This document shows, in pieces, positions 1 through 8,746 of a DNA stretch of 64,000 bases. Numbering within the stretch: the stretch's first letter is position 1; the number at the start of each line of letters is the position of its first letter. The DNA is from DATBGS01 sp036557885. Lineage in GTDB: Bacteria; Chloroflexota; Ktedonobacteria; Ktedonobacterales; DATBGS01. The translations under genes and the position numbers were made by a program. The notes under the pieces were generated by a model. That model saw nothing but the letters and a program-made list of their open reading frames with translations. It did no database searches and was not told where the DNA came from. The DNA is taken from assembly GCA_036557885.1 (NCBI GenBank), contig DATBGS010000048.1, positions 17,221 through 81,220 of the forward strand, in the 5' to 3' direction.

Positions 1-1275
1 CAACTTCTGCCCGGCCTGCGCCTTCACCGGAACAGCCGCCAGCACCTTTCCATCTGGGCGCCAGGCCACTGCAACGTTCTCTGGATTGCCTGGCGCAATG
101 CCTTGCAACACAGATGATAGCCCGGCATCGCGCACTGGCAGCGTTGGAAACCCTTCAGCGTGCAGCGCGAAAAGTGCCTCGATAGAGGCATCTGGAACGC
201 GGGCATCCACCAGTCGCCCGACCAGCGCCAGTCCCTCAAAGAGATACCGTCCATCAGGCGACCACGCTGCAAAGCGCGTGTTCCAGGTATCCAGGGTTGT
301 GGGAGCGAACGGGCCAAGATTGCTCGCCGCTTCGGCCACATGGATGATTCCTGGCTGCCAGGGCGAAAACATCTCCCCACCATCGGGATTGCCAACGGAG
401 TCCTTCATGCCAGTAAACATCTGAAACTGAAGCGCGCCAGCCCCTCCCCAATGAAAAGTCATTGCCAGCGGAGCGGTGGCCTCAAACAGCGGGCCAAACG
501 CCAGCGGCCCTGGCGTGACGCCCAGCGTCACGCCCTGTTCTATATCCCATTCCTGAAAGACTGGCCCAACTACCGGCACAGGCTGGTAAAACACCTGCTC
601 CTGCACCCCGCGTAGATCAAGCAGCGCCACGCCATCCAGCCGCGTGCTGGAGGACGACGAGAGCCAGACATTGAATGTCAGCGCCAGCCGTTTTCCCCCA
701 TTCGGGGACAGGCCATCTGGCGACCAGAGCACATGCTGATAGTCAATCCGCGAAAATTGCAGCCTCATGCTGGTAGCGCGGGCAGTCTGCCCGCGTCTTG
801 CCCGCGAATCCTGAAGCGCTGCCAGAATTGCATCATCCGGCTGAAGCCGCGCCACCACCGCGCCCGTCTCGGCATTGTAAATCAGCACCAGCCCAGGGTA
901 ATAGCCGCCTGTGTTTTCGCATGGACCGTGAAAACCCAGCAGCGCTATCTGCTCACCCTGTGGCGCCCAGGCCGCGTCATCCAGGCAGGTCAGCCCCTCC
1001 TGCTGGGGGTGAAGCTCCAGCGGCAGGTGTTTGGGTGTGGTGAATAATTGCAGCAGCGCGTTGGGATAAAGGCTGAGCACCAGCGCCAGCGCCGCCAGGA
1101 TTACCGCGCCGCCAGCAAGCGCCAGCCGCCAGGCACGCGCCTTTGGTGAAAGCCGCCGCAATCTTGGCAAACGCTGTACCGGCGGATTGCCCTCTTGCTC
1201 ATTCTCTGCTTCTGAGAGCGCGCTAATCTCCACCTCAAACGGCTCTGACGAAAGATCGTCTTCCTGGCGCTGCAT
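1..1275 (-). CDS. membrane-anchored WSPDG (beta-propeller-like) protein, 3' end cut off
   Basis: The reading frame stays open from the start to the window edge, so the C-terminus is missing. About 50 charged N-terminal residues precede one hydrophobic segment (roughly residues 51-71, LALAGGAVILAALALVL), then a region expected to lie outside the membrane with recurring propeller-type motifs (WAPQGEQIAL, WSPDGLSPNG, WSPDGRYLFE, WRPDGKVLAA). These resemble TolB/WD40-like blades; no catalytic motif is visible. ATG at 1275 was preferred over ATG at 1281 because AGGA is then about 7 nt upstream. It begins just after the stop of the peptidase E-like gene, so the two are probably co-transcribed. A short GC hairpin (778-794) sits inside the coding sequence and gives an Arg-rich stretch. 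Function unknown. Confidence 0.75.
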   Translation of the reverse strand, partial: MQRQEDDLSSEPFEVEISALSEAENEQEGNPPVQRLPRLRRLSPKARAWRLALAGGAVILAALALVLSLYPNALLQLFTTPKHLPLELHPQQEGLTCLDDAAWAPQGEQIALLGFHGPCENTGGYYPGLVLIYNAETGAVVARLQPDDAILAALQDSRARRGQTARATSMRLQFSRIDYQHVLWSPDGLSPNGGKRLALTFNVWLSSSSSTRLDGVALLDLRGVQEQVFYQPVPVVGPVFQEWDIEQGVTLGVTPGPLAFGPLFEATAPLAMTFHWGGAGALQFQMFTGMKDSVGNPDGGEMFSPWQPGIIHVAEAASNLGPFAPTTLDTWNTRFAAWSPDGRYLFEGLALVGRLVDARVPDASIEALFALHAEGFPTLPVRDAGLSSVLQGIAPGNPENVAVAWRPDGKVLAAVPVKAQAGQKL

Positions 1276-1289
1276 AGGCATTTCCTGGC

Positions 1290-2063
1290 CTAGTCTACGG
1301 GAACCATATAGAGCAAGAAGGACAGCGGATATGGCTCAGCATTTTGTTCCAGCCGCCGAATCATCACCTGCCCATAGCGCATGTATAGCCAGTAAGCGCG
1401 GGCATCTGGCTGCGAATGCAGAATGCGCCAGCCGCCATTCCGTACCACAATCGCGGTGTTGTCGTCCAGCGCTAGCCCGCGATGAAGAGGGTATTTGCGC
1501 ACCATCTGGGCAAAATCCGCCTCGCGGTGTTCACTGTGGTAATGCGGGCAAATGGTGGTATCCAGAATCCCCAGCCCCTGCACGCGGATAAATTGCCAGC
1601 GGTTGGGATTTGAGAACTTCATAGAATCGCTGTGCCCATAATTGCACCAGCAAATCGCCCCGGCGCTCAAGCCCGCCAGAACCGTCCCTTTGTCCGCTGC
1701 CTGGCGCAGCAGCGCATCCACGCCCAGTTTGCGCCAGCGCTTCATCATCCTCAGCGTGTTCCCGCCGCCTACATAGATCAGGTCTGCCCCCAGGATTTTT
1801 TCCTGCATCTGCTCCTGGCTGGGCGTTTCTTTCAGCAGCCAGAGCACCTCCGTCTTGCAGCCCAGCCGATGGCCGTACACCTGCTGAAAATTTTGCCAGT
1901 AGTCCTCTGAATCACCGCTGGCTGTAGGAATAAAAAGCGCCCTCGGCTCTGATTTTTCCGTCAGGCGCACCACTTCTTGATCAATAGCAAGCGTCTCAAA
2001 AGTGCCCAGATCGCCGCCTCCTATGGCGACAATGGTCGTCTTGAGGTTGGTGAGCATTGGCAT
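1290..2063 (-). CDS. peptidase E / cyanophycinase-like (S51) family protein
   Basis: A 257-residue protein of the S51 class-I-glutamine-amidotransferase-like fold. It has the N-terminal strand and glycine turn (IVAIGGGDLG), the motif YVGGGNTLRMM that precedes the active site, and the nucleophile elbow GLSAGAICW whose serine would be catalytic. A His-rich stretch (CPHYHSEH) follows in the usual place. Known members are cytosolic Asp-X dipeptidases or cyanophycinases; the cyanophycinase function is less likely because no cyanophycin synthetase is nearby. The stop lies 8-14 bases before the start of the downstream WSPDG protein gene, suggesting an operon. Substrate is not deducible. Confidence 0.85.
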   Translation of the reverse strand: MPMLTNLKTTIVAIGGGDLGTFETLAIDQEVVRLTEKSEPRALFIPTASGDSEDYWQNFQQVYGHRLGCKTEVLWLLKETPSQEQMQEKILGADLIYVGGGNTLRMMKRWRKLGVDALLRQAADKGTVLAGLSAGAICWCNYGHSDSMKFSNPNRWQFIRVQGLGILDTTICPHYHSEHREADFAQMVRKYPLHRGLALDDNTAIVVRNGGWRILHSQPDARAYWLYMRYGQVMIRRLEQNAEPYPLSFLLYMVPVD

Positions 2064-2174
2064 GGGAAACCCTCAACGAAAAATTCGTGCTGTATACTGA
2101 TGAGAGCATTATATCGCGCTTGCCAGGAACAACGGCATTTCGTAAAAACGTGGATGGAATGGAGACGCCCCTCT

Positions 2175-2966
2175 ATGCAGCCAGATTTTTCCAAAGTCAC
2201 ATCAGACATTTTTACCCTGGCTTCGCTGACCGATAACCTGCCTATTGTCACCACCCCAGAAGGTGAGTATGTGCCGCTGCGGGCGCTCTGCGAAATTGTC
2301 GGGCTGCGCCCCTCCACCTATATTGGCGTGTTTTGCGCCCACTTTCAGGGAGACAAGGCGCTTAAACGCCTGCCCTGGCAGTCGCCTGCTGGTCTACAAC
2401 AAGCCTGGTGCTTAGATCGGAACCATCTCCCGTACTGGTTGCTGAAGGTGCCCGACCAGCGCGTGCCGGTGGATCTCCAGGAGCGCGTGCTGTCGCTCAA
2501 GAAGCAAGTCGTGGCTGGGCTGGGCTGGAGCTACAAAAAGATGCAGCAAGATTTCCAGGAGGCACGCAGCAACTTGTTTCAGATGCTCAACTTCTGTAGG
2601 GAGGCTGAGCAAAATATCAACGTGATTGCTGGCTGGATTCCCCGTCTCCCTGCCTTTGAGTATCAAAAGGGACTAGCGGAGCGAGTGGCGGAGGGACAGG
2701 CCATACTTAACAAGCTGGCGGACCAAACACGTCAGGCGCTTGCGAAGATGCTGGGAATACCTGTTGTGGATGGGTATGTGATTGATGAGAATAACGTCGC
2801 AACGGATACCATTTCTTTCCCGCTTTTCCCCATTGTTCCCAAGTCAGACATTGCGGATATTTTTGCGCTCAAAGACCATATCATCGAATGGAGCAAGCGG
2901 ACACTAGCATGGACTCAAACGCTGCTGGATGATTGGGAAAAAAGGGTTGGGCTGCATGACCAATAA
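2175..2966 (+). CDS. phage-antirepressor N-domain (P22_AR_N-like) protein
   Basis: A 263-residue protein. Residues about 20-110 match the P22 antirepressor N-terminal pattern: YVPLRALCEIVGLRPSTYI, then KRLPWQSPAGLQ, CLDRNHLPYWL, and VDLQERVLSLKKQV. The remainder is helical and charged with no second recognised domain. In phages this domain relieves repression; chromosomal copies are of unknown role. ATG 2175 (GGAG about 10 nt upstream) is preferred; ATG 2154 in frame is an alternative. The 3' end overlaps the P450 start by 11 bases, so the two are probably translated together. No integrase or other phage gene is adjacent, so this looks like a domesticated regulator, not a prophage (inference). 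Confidence 0.75.
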   Translation: MQPDFSKVTSDIFTLASLTDNLPIVTTPEGEYVPLRALCEIVGLRPSTYIGVFCAHFQGDKALKRLPWQSPAGLQQAWCLDRNHLPYWLLKVPDQRVPVDLQERVLSLKKQVVAGLGWSYKKMQQDFQEARSNLFQMLNFCREAEQNINVIAGWIPRLPAFEYQKGLAERVAEGQAILNKLADQTRQALAKMLGIPVVDGYVIDENNVATDTISFPLFPIVPKSDIADIFALKDHIIEWSKRTLAWTQTLLDDWEKRVGLHDQ

Positions 2967-4146
2967 GCGTGAACAACGGTATCCCCTTGGCAGCCAGGTG
3001 CAGCTGGCGGACCTCAGCCGCAATCCCTATCCCATCCTGAAAGAGCTACAGGCGCATGAGCCGCTTTCGTGGATTCCAGAGCAGCGGCTCTGGTTTGTCA
3101 CGCGCCGCGCCGATATGCTGGCAATGCTGCTGGATAGCGCCAGCTTCACCGTCGTCTCGCCGCATTCGCTGCTGGCTGATACGTTTGGTCCCACCATGCT
3201 CAGCACCGATGGCGAGTCCCAGCGCAAGCTGCGCCGACCTTTTAACGCGCCCTTTGCGCCAAACTACGTCCAGGCACATATGACGGAAGCCATCGCTGCC
3301 CAGGCCAACTGTTTGATAGATCAGTTCATTGGGGAGAAGCAGGTTGACCTCAAGACCGCCTTTGCCGACCATCTCGCGCTCTGGACCGTCACAAGCATGC
3401 TGGGCTTGCCCATCCACGATTTCCCCACGTTTCGCGGCTGGTTCACCGACATTGCCCACGCGCTGGGCAACTTCATCAACGACCCGGCCATTCGTCAGCG
3501 CGGTCAGCAGGCTGCGGCTGCCTTTGGCGACTATGCCCTGCCGCATCTGGAGCGTATGCGGCGCTCGCCAGATGGCTCAGTCCTGTGCGCAGTCCTGCAA
3601 GCGTCCGAGCCGCTAACCGAAGAGGAATTGCTTTCTGCGGCGCGGGTCATCATCTTTGGCGGGCTGGAAACTACCGCCGCTATGTTTGCCAACACCGTCT
3701 GGGCGCTGCTGACCCATCCAGAGCAGTTTGCCGCTGTCCGCGCCAACCCCGCGCTGCTCACCCAGGCCCTTGAGGAATCGCTGCGCTGGGAACCGCCCGT
3801 ACAAACCTGTACGCGCCATGTTGCCCGCCCAGCAATGATCCAGGGCGTAGAACTGGAGCCAGGCGAAACGGTCCAGTGTTTGGTGGGGGCGGCCAACCGC
3901 GACCCGGCCCACTTCACTAACCCCGACCTATACGACATCGCGCGCCAGAACGCCCGCGACCATCTTTCCTTTGCCATCGGGCGCCATTTCTGCCTGGGCG
4001 CGGCGCTGGCGCGGCTGGAGGGCGAAATTGGCCTGCGAATCCTCTTTGACCGTCTCCCCGACTTGCGCCTTGCCCCAGAGCGGCCCTCCGCGCCAGAGGG
4101 CCACGAGTTCCGCTCGCCGCCAACGTTGTATGCACTGTGGGGCTAG
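2956..4146 (+). CDS. cytochrome P450 (bacterial class I type)
   Basis: A 396-residue soluble P450 of normal bacterial length. It has the I-helix oxygen-activation motif FGGLETT (residues 234-240), the K-helix E-x-x-R (E274, R277), and the heme loop FAIGRHFCLG with the thiolate Cys346. There is no membrane anchor, so it should use a ferredoxin/ferredoxin reductase pair, neither of which is in the window. The I-helix has Glu where many P450s have the Asp/Glu before Thr-Thr, which is normal. ATG 2956 was chosen because the sequence upstream is the end of the antirepressor-like gene. Substrate unknown; macrolide/terpene-type CYP107-like enzymes are the nearest recognisable relatives. Confidence 0.93.
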   Translation: MTNKREQRYPLGSQVQLADLSRNPYPILKELQAHEPLSWIPEQRLWFVTRRADMLAMLLDSASFTVVSPHSLLADTFGPTMLSTDGESQRKLRRPFNAPFAPNYVQAHMTEAIAAQANCLIDQFIGEKQVDLKTAFADHLALWTVTSMLGLPIHDFPTFRGWFTDIAHALGNFINDPAIRQRGQQAAAAFGDYALPHLERMRRSPDGSVLCAVLQASEPLTEEELLSAARVIIFGGLETTAAMFANTVWALLTHPEQFAAVRANPALLTQALEESLRWEPPVQTCTRHVARPAMIQGVELEPGETVQCLVGAANRDPAHFTNPDLYDIARQNARDHLSFAIGRHFCLGAALARLEGEIGLRILFDRLPDLRLAPERPSAPEGHEFRSPPTLYALWG

Positions 4147-4153
4147 CTCTGCC

Positions 4154-4199
4154 CAGAAAAAGCGCCCCTCTCACACATGCGAGAGGGGCGCTTTTTCTG
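4154..4199. terminator. bidirectional intrinsic terminator
   Basis: A perfect 19-bp inverted repeat (4154-4172 with 4181-4199) around an 8-nt loop. The arms end in A5 and T5, so it has a GC stem plus a U-tract on both strands. It lies between the convergent P450 and gyrA genes and should terminate both. Confidence 0.9.
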
Positions 4200-4208
4200 T
4201 TGCCTGAC

Positions 4209-7200
4209 TTACTTCTTCTTTGGGGCTGCTCCGTCCACATCCGGCCAGAGGCCATCGGAGTCAGCCACGCCGTTTTCGCTCTCCTCTGGCTCATCATCAT
4301 CCTCAGCCTTGTGCTTGCCGTTCGTGGTGGCAATCGCCACGACCATATCGCCGTTGGCAATATTCATCAGCCGCACGCCCTGCGTGATGCGGCTTCCCTG
4401 AAAGATGTGGTCTACTCCCTGGCGAATCACAGTACCTCCAGCGGAGATAATCATCAGGTCGTTGTCGTGGTCGCTGATAATTCTCGCTGCCGCGATTGGC
4501 CCTGTTTTATCGGTCACGCGAATCGTCTTGACACCGCTGCCGCCGCGCCCATGCGTGGTGTATTCGCTGAGCGGGGTGCGCTTCCCATAGCCATGCTGGG
4601 ACACTACCAGCAACTCCGCATTTTCGCGCACCGCATCCAGCGCCACCACGCTGTCGCCTTCATCCAGCCGGATACCACGCACGCCGCCACTCATACGGGA
4701 GGCCGAGCGCAAATCTTGCACCTCAAAGCGAATCGCCTGGCCCTGGGTCGTCACCAGCATTACCTGATCTTTGGCCCCCACGCGCTTGGCACCCACCAAC
4801 TCGTCGCCGTCTTCCAGGTCCATTGCGATCAGCCCGTTGCGGCGTACCACTGCAAATTCGTCCAGGTTGGTCTTCTTGACCTCGCCGCGTCGCGTCGCCA
4901 TAATCAGATAGTCTCGTGCCTCAAACTTGGGAACATTCACCACTGCCGTCACCAATTCGCCCTGGTCAATGGCAATCAGGTTGCGTAGATGCTCGCCTTT
5001 GGCCTGGCGGCCCACATCGGGCAGTTCATGCGCAGCAAGCTGGAAGACGCGCCCGCGATTGGTGAAGAACAACAGCCCATCGTGCGAATGGGCCACCATC
5101 AGGTACATCAGCGCGTCATCTTCGCGTGTGATCATGCCCATCTTGCCCTTGCCGCCGCGCCGCTGCGCGCGATACGTGTTCGTGGGCATGCGCTTAATGT
5201 AGCCGTTCTCGGTCAGCGTCATCACAATTTCTTCGTTGGGAATCAGGTCTTCCTCGGTGAACTCGCCCGCCTCGGCCTCTTGAATCTCGGTGCGGCGTGG
5301 GTCGCCATACTTTTCCTTCAATTCGGCCAGGTCTTGCTTAATCAGCCCACGCACTTCGCTGATGTTTGCCAGCACGTTCTTGAGGTAGGCGATGTTCTTC
5401 TTGACCTCGGCCAGTTCCTCGGCCACCTTGCGGCGCTCCAAAGACGCCAACCGCGCCAGGCGCATATCCAGCACCGCCTTGGCCTGCTCCTCTGAGAACT
5501 TGAACTTGGTACGCAAATTATTGAAGGCAGTTTCCGTCGTGTGCGAGCGGCGAATTGTGTCAATCACTTCATCCAGATGATCAAGCGCAATGTCCAAGCC
5601 TTCCAAAATGTGCTTGCGCGCCTCCGCCTTCGCCAGATCGTGCTTTGTCCGGCGGGTAATCACCTGTTCGCGGTAGGTGATGTAATGTTGCAGGATGGCC
5701 TTGAGCGTCAGCACGCGCGGCTGTCCATCTACCAGTGCCAGCACGTTCGCGCCAAAAGCCGTCTGCATCGCGGTGTGCTTGAAAAGCTGGTTGAGCACCG
5801 CGATATGCCTGGCGTCGCGGCGCAGATCAATCGTCACCCGGATGCCCTGCCGGTCAGACTCATCGCGCACATCCGAGATGCCGTCAATCTTCTTATCGCG
5901 CGCCAACTCGCTGATCTTGCGAATGAGGTCGGCTTTGTTCACCTGATACGGTAACTCGGTGACGATGATGCTGACCTTGCCGCGCTCTGTCTCTTCTGTG
6001 TGCGCCCGCGCCCGAATCACGATGCGCCCGCGCCCGCTGGCGTAGGCGTTGCGGATGCCCTCGCGCCCATGAATGATACCGCCAGTGGGGAAATCCGGCC
6101 CGCGCACAATCTTGCCCAGGTCTTCAATGGTCGCGTCGGGGTGGTCAATCAGATAGGTGATGCCATCACACAGTTCGCGCAGGTTATGCGGCGGAATGTT
6201 CGTTGCCATGCCCACTGCGATGCCCGCCGCGCCGTTTAGCAGCAGGTTGGGCAGCCGCGCCGGGAGCACTGTTGGCTCGGTTTCGTGCCCATCGTAGTTG
6301 GGCACAAAATCAACGGTATCTTTCTGGATGTCCGCCAGCAGTTCATCCGTGATGGCAGCCATCTTTGCCTCGGTATACCTCATGGCGGCTGGTGGGTCAT
6401 CGTCCACTGAATTATGGACGAACACGCCAGCCGCTAGCAGGAAGTTATGGTGCTCATCAACGGTGATGTCGTAGACATCAGCCTTCTCATCCAGATGGCG
6501 GATAGAGATGATGCGGTGGTTGTAGTGTGACGCCGCCTCTACCAACTCCTCTGATGAGTCAAAGTAGGTGATTGCTTTGCTGTACCTTGGAATCCAGTTG
6601 GCGTTACGATGGCTGTCGTAGATTTCCGGTGTGATTTGGCTGTCTGAGGTTTCTCGTATCAGACGAGATACATACCCAGCAATCTTTTGCCGCATGACTT
6701 GTCGTTGATATGAAGGGTTGCTCCAGTTGAGCCGCAGAGCTTGCGCCGCTTTTTCCGTCAACTCTTCCATCATCAGAGGATTTTCTGCAACGCGACGCTG
6801 ATTGCTCGCCTGCACTCCCGAACGCTGCGCCTCACGAAATTCCTCTTGTGTTCGCTGCGCCTGGATTTTTCTCTGATGCAACTCGCGGGCTTCTGGTTTG
6901 CTCCACAGGATGTGAGCCATGAGCGAAAAATGCTCTGGAGTAAACTTTGCCCGATAAGCAGGGGTATTCCAGGCTGCCTTCACTCCAGCCGAAACCCTGG
7001 CTCGCACAACAGGGCTGGACATTGCCTCAATAATGGCCGCCACTATCTCACTTCGTTTTGTCTCATCTCCCCACATCTGGCGGCTCTTTTCAGAGACAAT
7101 GCGAGAGACTTCTGCTCGTTGTTGCGGGGTCAGGGGACTCTTTTCAATGCCGCGAAGCACAGCACTCATGCGCTGACGATAATCTTCATCCTGCCAAAGC

Positions 7201-8294
7201 GCTCGCATGCGCTGGGCAATTTGGGCGCGAAGAATAGGGCTGGCGGCATAGAGCATACGAAGGCTTGCACCCACACGTGCCCCATTGACGCGGCGGAACT
7301 GCGGGTGCTTGTTTTGAAGCACGATACGCTCGCGCCGTTGCTGACGCGCATCAGGATTCTGCTCGTAATAACGTTGTATACCCGCTAGTTGCGCTGCTCG
7401 GAACTGTGGATCAGCCCATAACCCGCTGGCATGCTCAGCATGAAGGTGCAGATGTGCCAGGAACTCCATTCGCTCAATATTGGTTGGCCGATTGTCAAAG
7501 CGGTTAAAGTTCTTATGGTGCCGCACATAGGGGCCGTTAAACTTCTTGGCAGCACCACGCGCAGCGTTGAAAGCATCAGCCAGGTGATGAACAAATTCAT
7601 ACTTCCCAGAAGCTGGCTGCATGATTTGCAGGTATTCATTCATACCTACACGCACAGAAGCCTTCTCGAAGTATCCTGGCATCAGGCTGTCTTCAGGGGT
7701 CAGATATTGCGCCTCTTTATAGCTGCCATCGCGCAGCATAAAGCGATGGTCGGGTGTGCAACGAATGGTTGCGCCCGTGTCAAGCGTGACCTCAATCAGT
7801 TCTGCCTGCTGCCGTGTAACCCGCGCATTGCGTCCTTCGCCAACAACAATGCGCCCGTTGGCATTCACCGAGTAGACGTGGAAAACCTCATCGGCTGGTA
7901 ATTGGGCCAATTCTGCAAAGGTTTTCTCTGAGCCATCCAGCAGCGCAATCTTGGTGTCGCCAGCGAAGCAACCAAAATTTCCCTGCCCCATCACCAGCGG
8001 ATAGCGCATGTTCCAGGACTGAGCCAGGCGCACCAGCGTGTCGTAAACCGCAACGTCGCCGTGTGGGTGATACGACTTCAGCACCTCACCAACAATACCG
8101 GCGCATTTGCGGAAGGACTTATTAGACTGAAGCCCCATCTGCTCCATCGCGTAGAGCACGCGCCGATGCACTGGCTTCAGGCCGTCGCGCACATCGGGGA
8201 GCGCGCGGCTGACAATCACACTCATTGAATAATCCAGATAGGCGCCGGTCATTTGTTCTACGATGCCTACTGGCTTGACTATTCCAAGTTCCAT
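4209..8294 (-). CDS. gyrA: DNA gyrase subunit A containing an in-frame HNH intein
   Basis: A 1361-codon frame encoding an 841-residue GyrA extein plus a 520-residue intein (residues 109-628). GyrA breaks and rejoins DNA for negative supercoiling with GyrB, which is not in the window. N-extein: IVEQMTGAYLDYSMSVIVSRALPDVRDG and YHPHGDVAVYD-type winged-helix motifs. The catalytic tyrosine is Tyr640 of the precursor (AAMRYTEAK). The C-terminal pinwheel carries the GyrA box QRRGGKG, which marks gyrase rather than topoisomerase IV, and an acidic/KKK tail. The intein interrupts GQGNFG/SVD, upstream of the active-site tyrosine. After splicing the sequence would read SVDDD, where GyrA usually has SVDGD. 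SD-like AGAGG lies about 9 nt before the ATG. Confidence 0.97.
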   Translation of the reverse strand: MELGIVKPVGIVEQMTGAYLDYSMSVIVSRALPDVRDGLKPVHRRVLYAMEQMGLQSNKSFRKCAGIVGEVLKSYHPHGDVAVYDTLVRLAQSWNMRYPLVMGQGNFGCFAGDTKIALLDGSEKTFAELAQLPADEVFHVYSVNANGRIVVGEGRNARVTRQQAELIEVTLDTGATIRCTPDHRFMLRDGSYKEAQYLTPEDSLMPGYFEKASVRVGMNEYLQIMQPASGKYEFVHHLADAFNAARGAAKKFNGPYVRHHKNFNRFDNRPTNIERMEFLAHLHLHAEHASGLWADPQFRAAQLAGIQRYYEQNPDARQQRRERIVLQNKHPQFRRVNGARVGASLRMLYAASPILRAQIAQRMRALWQDEDYRQRMSAVLRGIEKSPLTPQQRAEVSRIVSEKSRQMWGDETKRSEIVAAIIEAMSSPVVRARVSAGVKAAWNTPAYRAKFTPEHFSLMAHILWSKPEARELHQRKIQAQRTQEEFREAQRSGVQASNQRRVAENPLMMEELTEKAAQALRLNWSNPSYQRQVMRQKIAGYVSRLIRETSDSQITPEIYDSHRNANWIPRYSKAITYFDSSEELVEAASHYNHRIISIRHLDEKADVYDITVDEHHNFLLAAGVFVHNSVDDDPPAAMRYTEAKMAAITDELLADIQKDTVDFVPNYDGHETEPTVLPARLPNLLLNGAAGIAVGMATNIPPHNLRELCDGITYLIDHPDATIEDLGKIVRGPDFPTGGIIHGREGIRNAYASGRGRIVIRARAHTEETERGKVSIIVTELPYQVNKADLIRKISELARDKKIDGISDVRDESDRQGIRVTIDLRRDARHIAVLNQLFKHTAMQTAFGANVLALVDGQPRVLTLKAILQHYITYREQVITRRTKHDLAKAEARKHILEGLDIALDHLDEVIDTIRRSHTTETAFNNLRTKFKFSEEQAKAVLDMRLARLASLERRKVAEELAEVKKNIAYLKNVLANISEVRGLIKQDLAELKEKYGDPRRTEIQEAEAGEFTEEDLIPNEEIVMTLTENGYIKRMPTNTYRAQRRGGKGKMGMITREDDALMYLMVAHSHDGLLFFTNRGRVFQLAAHELPDVGRQAKGEHLRNLIAIDQGELVTAVVNVPKFEARDYLIMATRRGEVKKTNLDEFAVVRRNGLIAMDLEDGDELVGAKRVGAKDQVMLVTTQGQAIRFEVQDLRSASRMSGGVRGIRLDEGDSVVALDAVRENAELLVVSQHGYGKRTPLSEYTTHGRGGSGVKTIRVTDKTGPIAAARIISDHDNDLMIISAGGTVIRQGVDHIFQGSRITQGVRLMNIANGDMVVAIATTNGKHKAEDDDEPEESENGVADSDGLWPDVDGAAPKKK
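6411..7970 (-). other. GyrA intein with HNH homing endonuclease domain
   Basis: A 520-residue protein intron. It starts with Cys109 (block A CFAGDTKI), has block B with TPDH (residues 180-183), block F VYDITVDEHHNFLL, and ends GVFVHN before Ser629, so every splicing residue (Cys1, TxxH, His-Asn, Ser+1) is present. The centre has an HNH-type nuclease signature (HH..N near residues 259-273, VRHHKNFNRFDNRPTN), not LAGLIDADG motifs. Two or more repeats of NUMOD3-like type follow (SPILRAQIAQRMRALWQD and similar), which in homing enzymes contact DNA. It looks capable of splicing, and possibly of homing. The insertion site differs from the mycobacterial GyrA intein, which sits next to the catalytic tyrosine. 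Confidence 0.93.
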
Positions 8295-8746
8295 GTAAGG
8301 ACTACCTCTTCTTTACACTCATACTCACAGACTGAAGCAGATGGGAGATGAAGATGCTGGGATGATAGAAGAATCAAAAAATAACAAGTTGAGAACAGTC
8401 TTCATCAAAGAGGAATTCTTTTTCTAACCATCAAAACGGTGATGTTGTTGTACGATGCACATATCCGGGCCGCTTTCCCTGGCCCAAACAGCCAGAACGC
8501 CTGCGCGCATCCTGTGCGTGCAAGCCTGGTACAAGGGGGGCAACAAGCAAGCGAGAGAAGCTCATCCAGACGGGACCATTTCTGGCTTCAAGCCCTTTTA
8601 TATTGTACCACCTGGGCATCTCTTTTGGGGGAAAAGTAGGAAAGATGGCCGTCCGGCTCTCTGGTGTAGTACCATGCCTAACAAACACCTGAAAGCTGGA
8701 GTACACTGCTCATGAGCCGCCTCGGATGGAAAGATAGAGGAGAACC
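8295..8746. other. divergent intergenic region (452 bp), no gene seen
   Basis: The stretch separates the divergently transcribed gyrA and CNNM genes. The gyrA-proximal part is AT-rich and should hold its promoter, but no -35/-10 pair with good match and spacing stands out. Small open frames at 8431-8715 lack ribosome sites and recognisable content. Confidence 0.5.

Noticed and set aside
2175..4146. Prophage remnant around the antirepressor-like gene
   Set aside because: No integrase, capsid, lysis or att-like repeat lies near; one domain is not enough.
4137..4988. 283-residue + strand frame over the end of gyrA
   Set aside because: Antisense to the GyrA pinwheel domain, without homology.
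6411..7970. Intein of LAGLIDADG type
   Set aside because: No LAGLIDADG motif is present; the nuclease region matches HNH.
8295..8746. tRNA or small RNA gene in the gyrA-CNNM gap
   Set aside because: No cloverleaf or strong conserved structure was found; the GC hairpins are short and imperfect.
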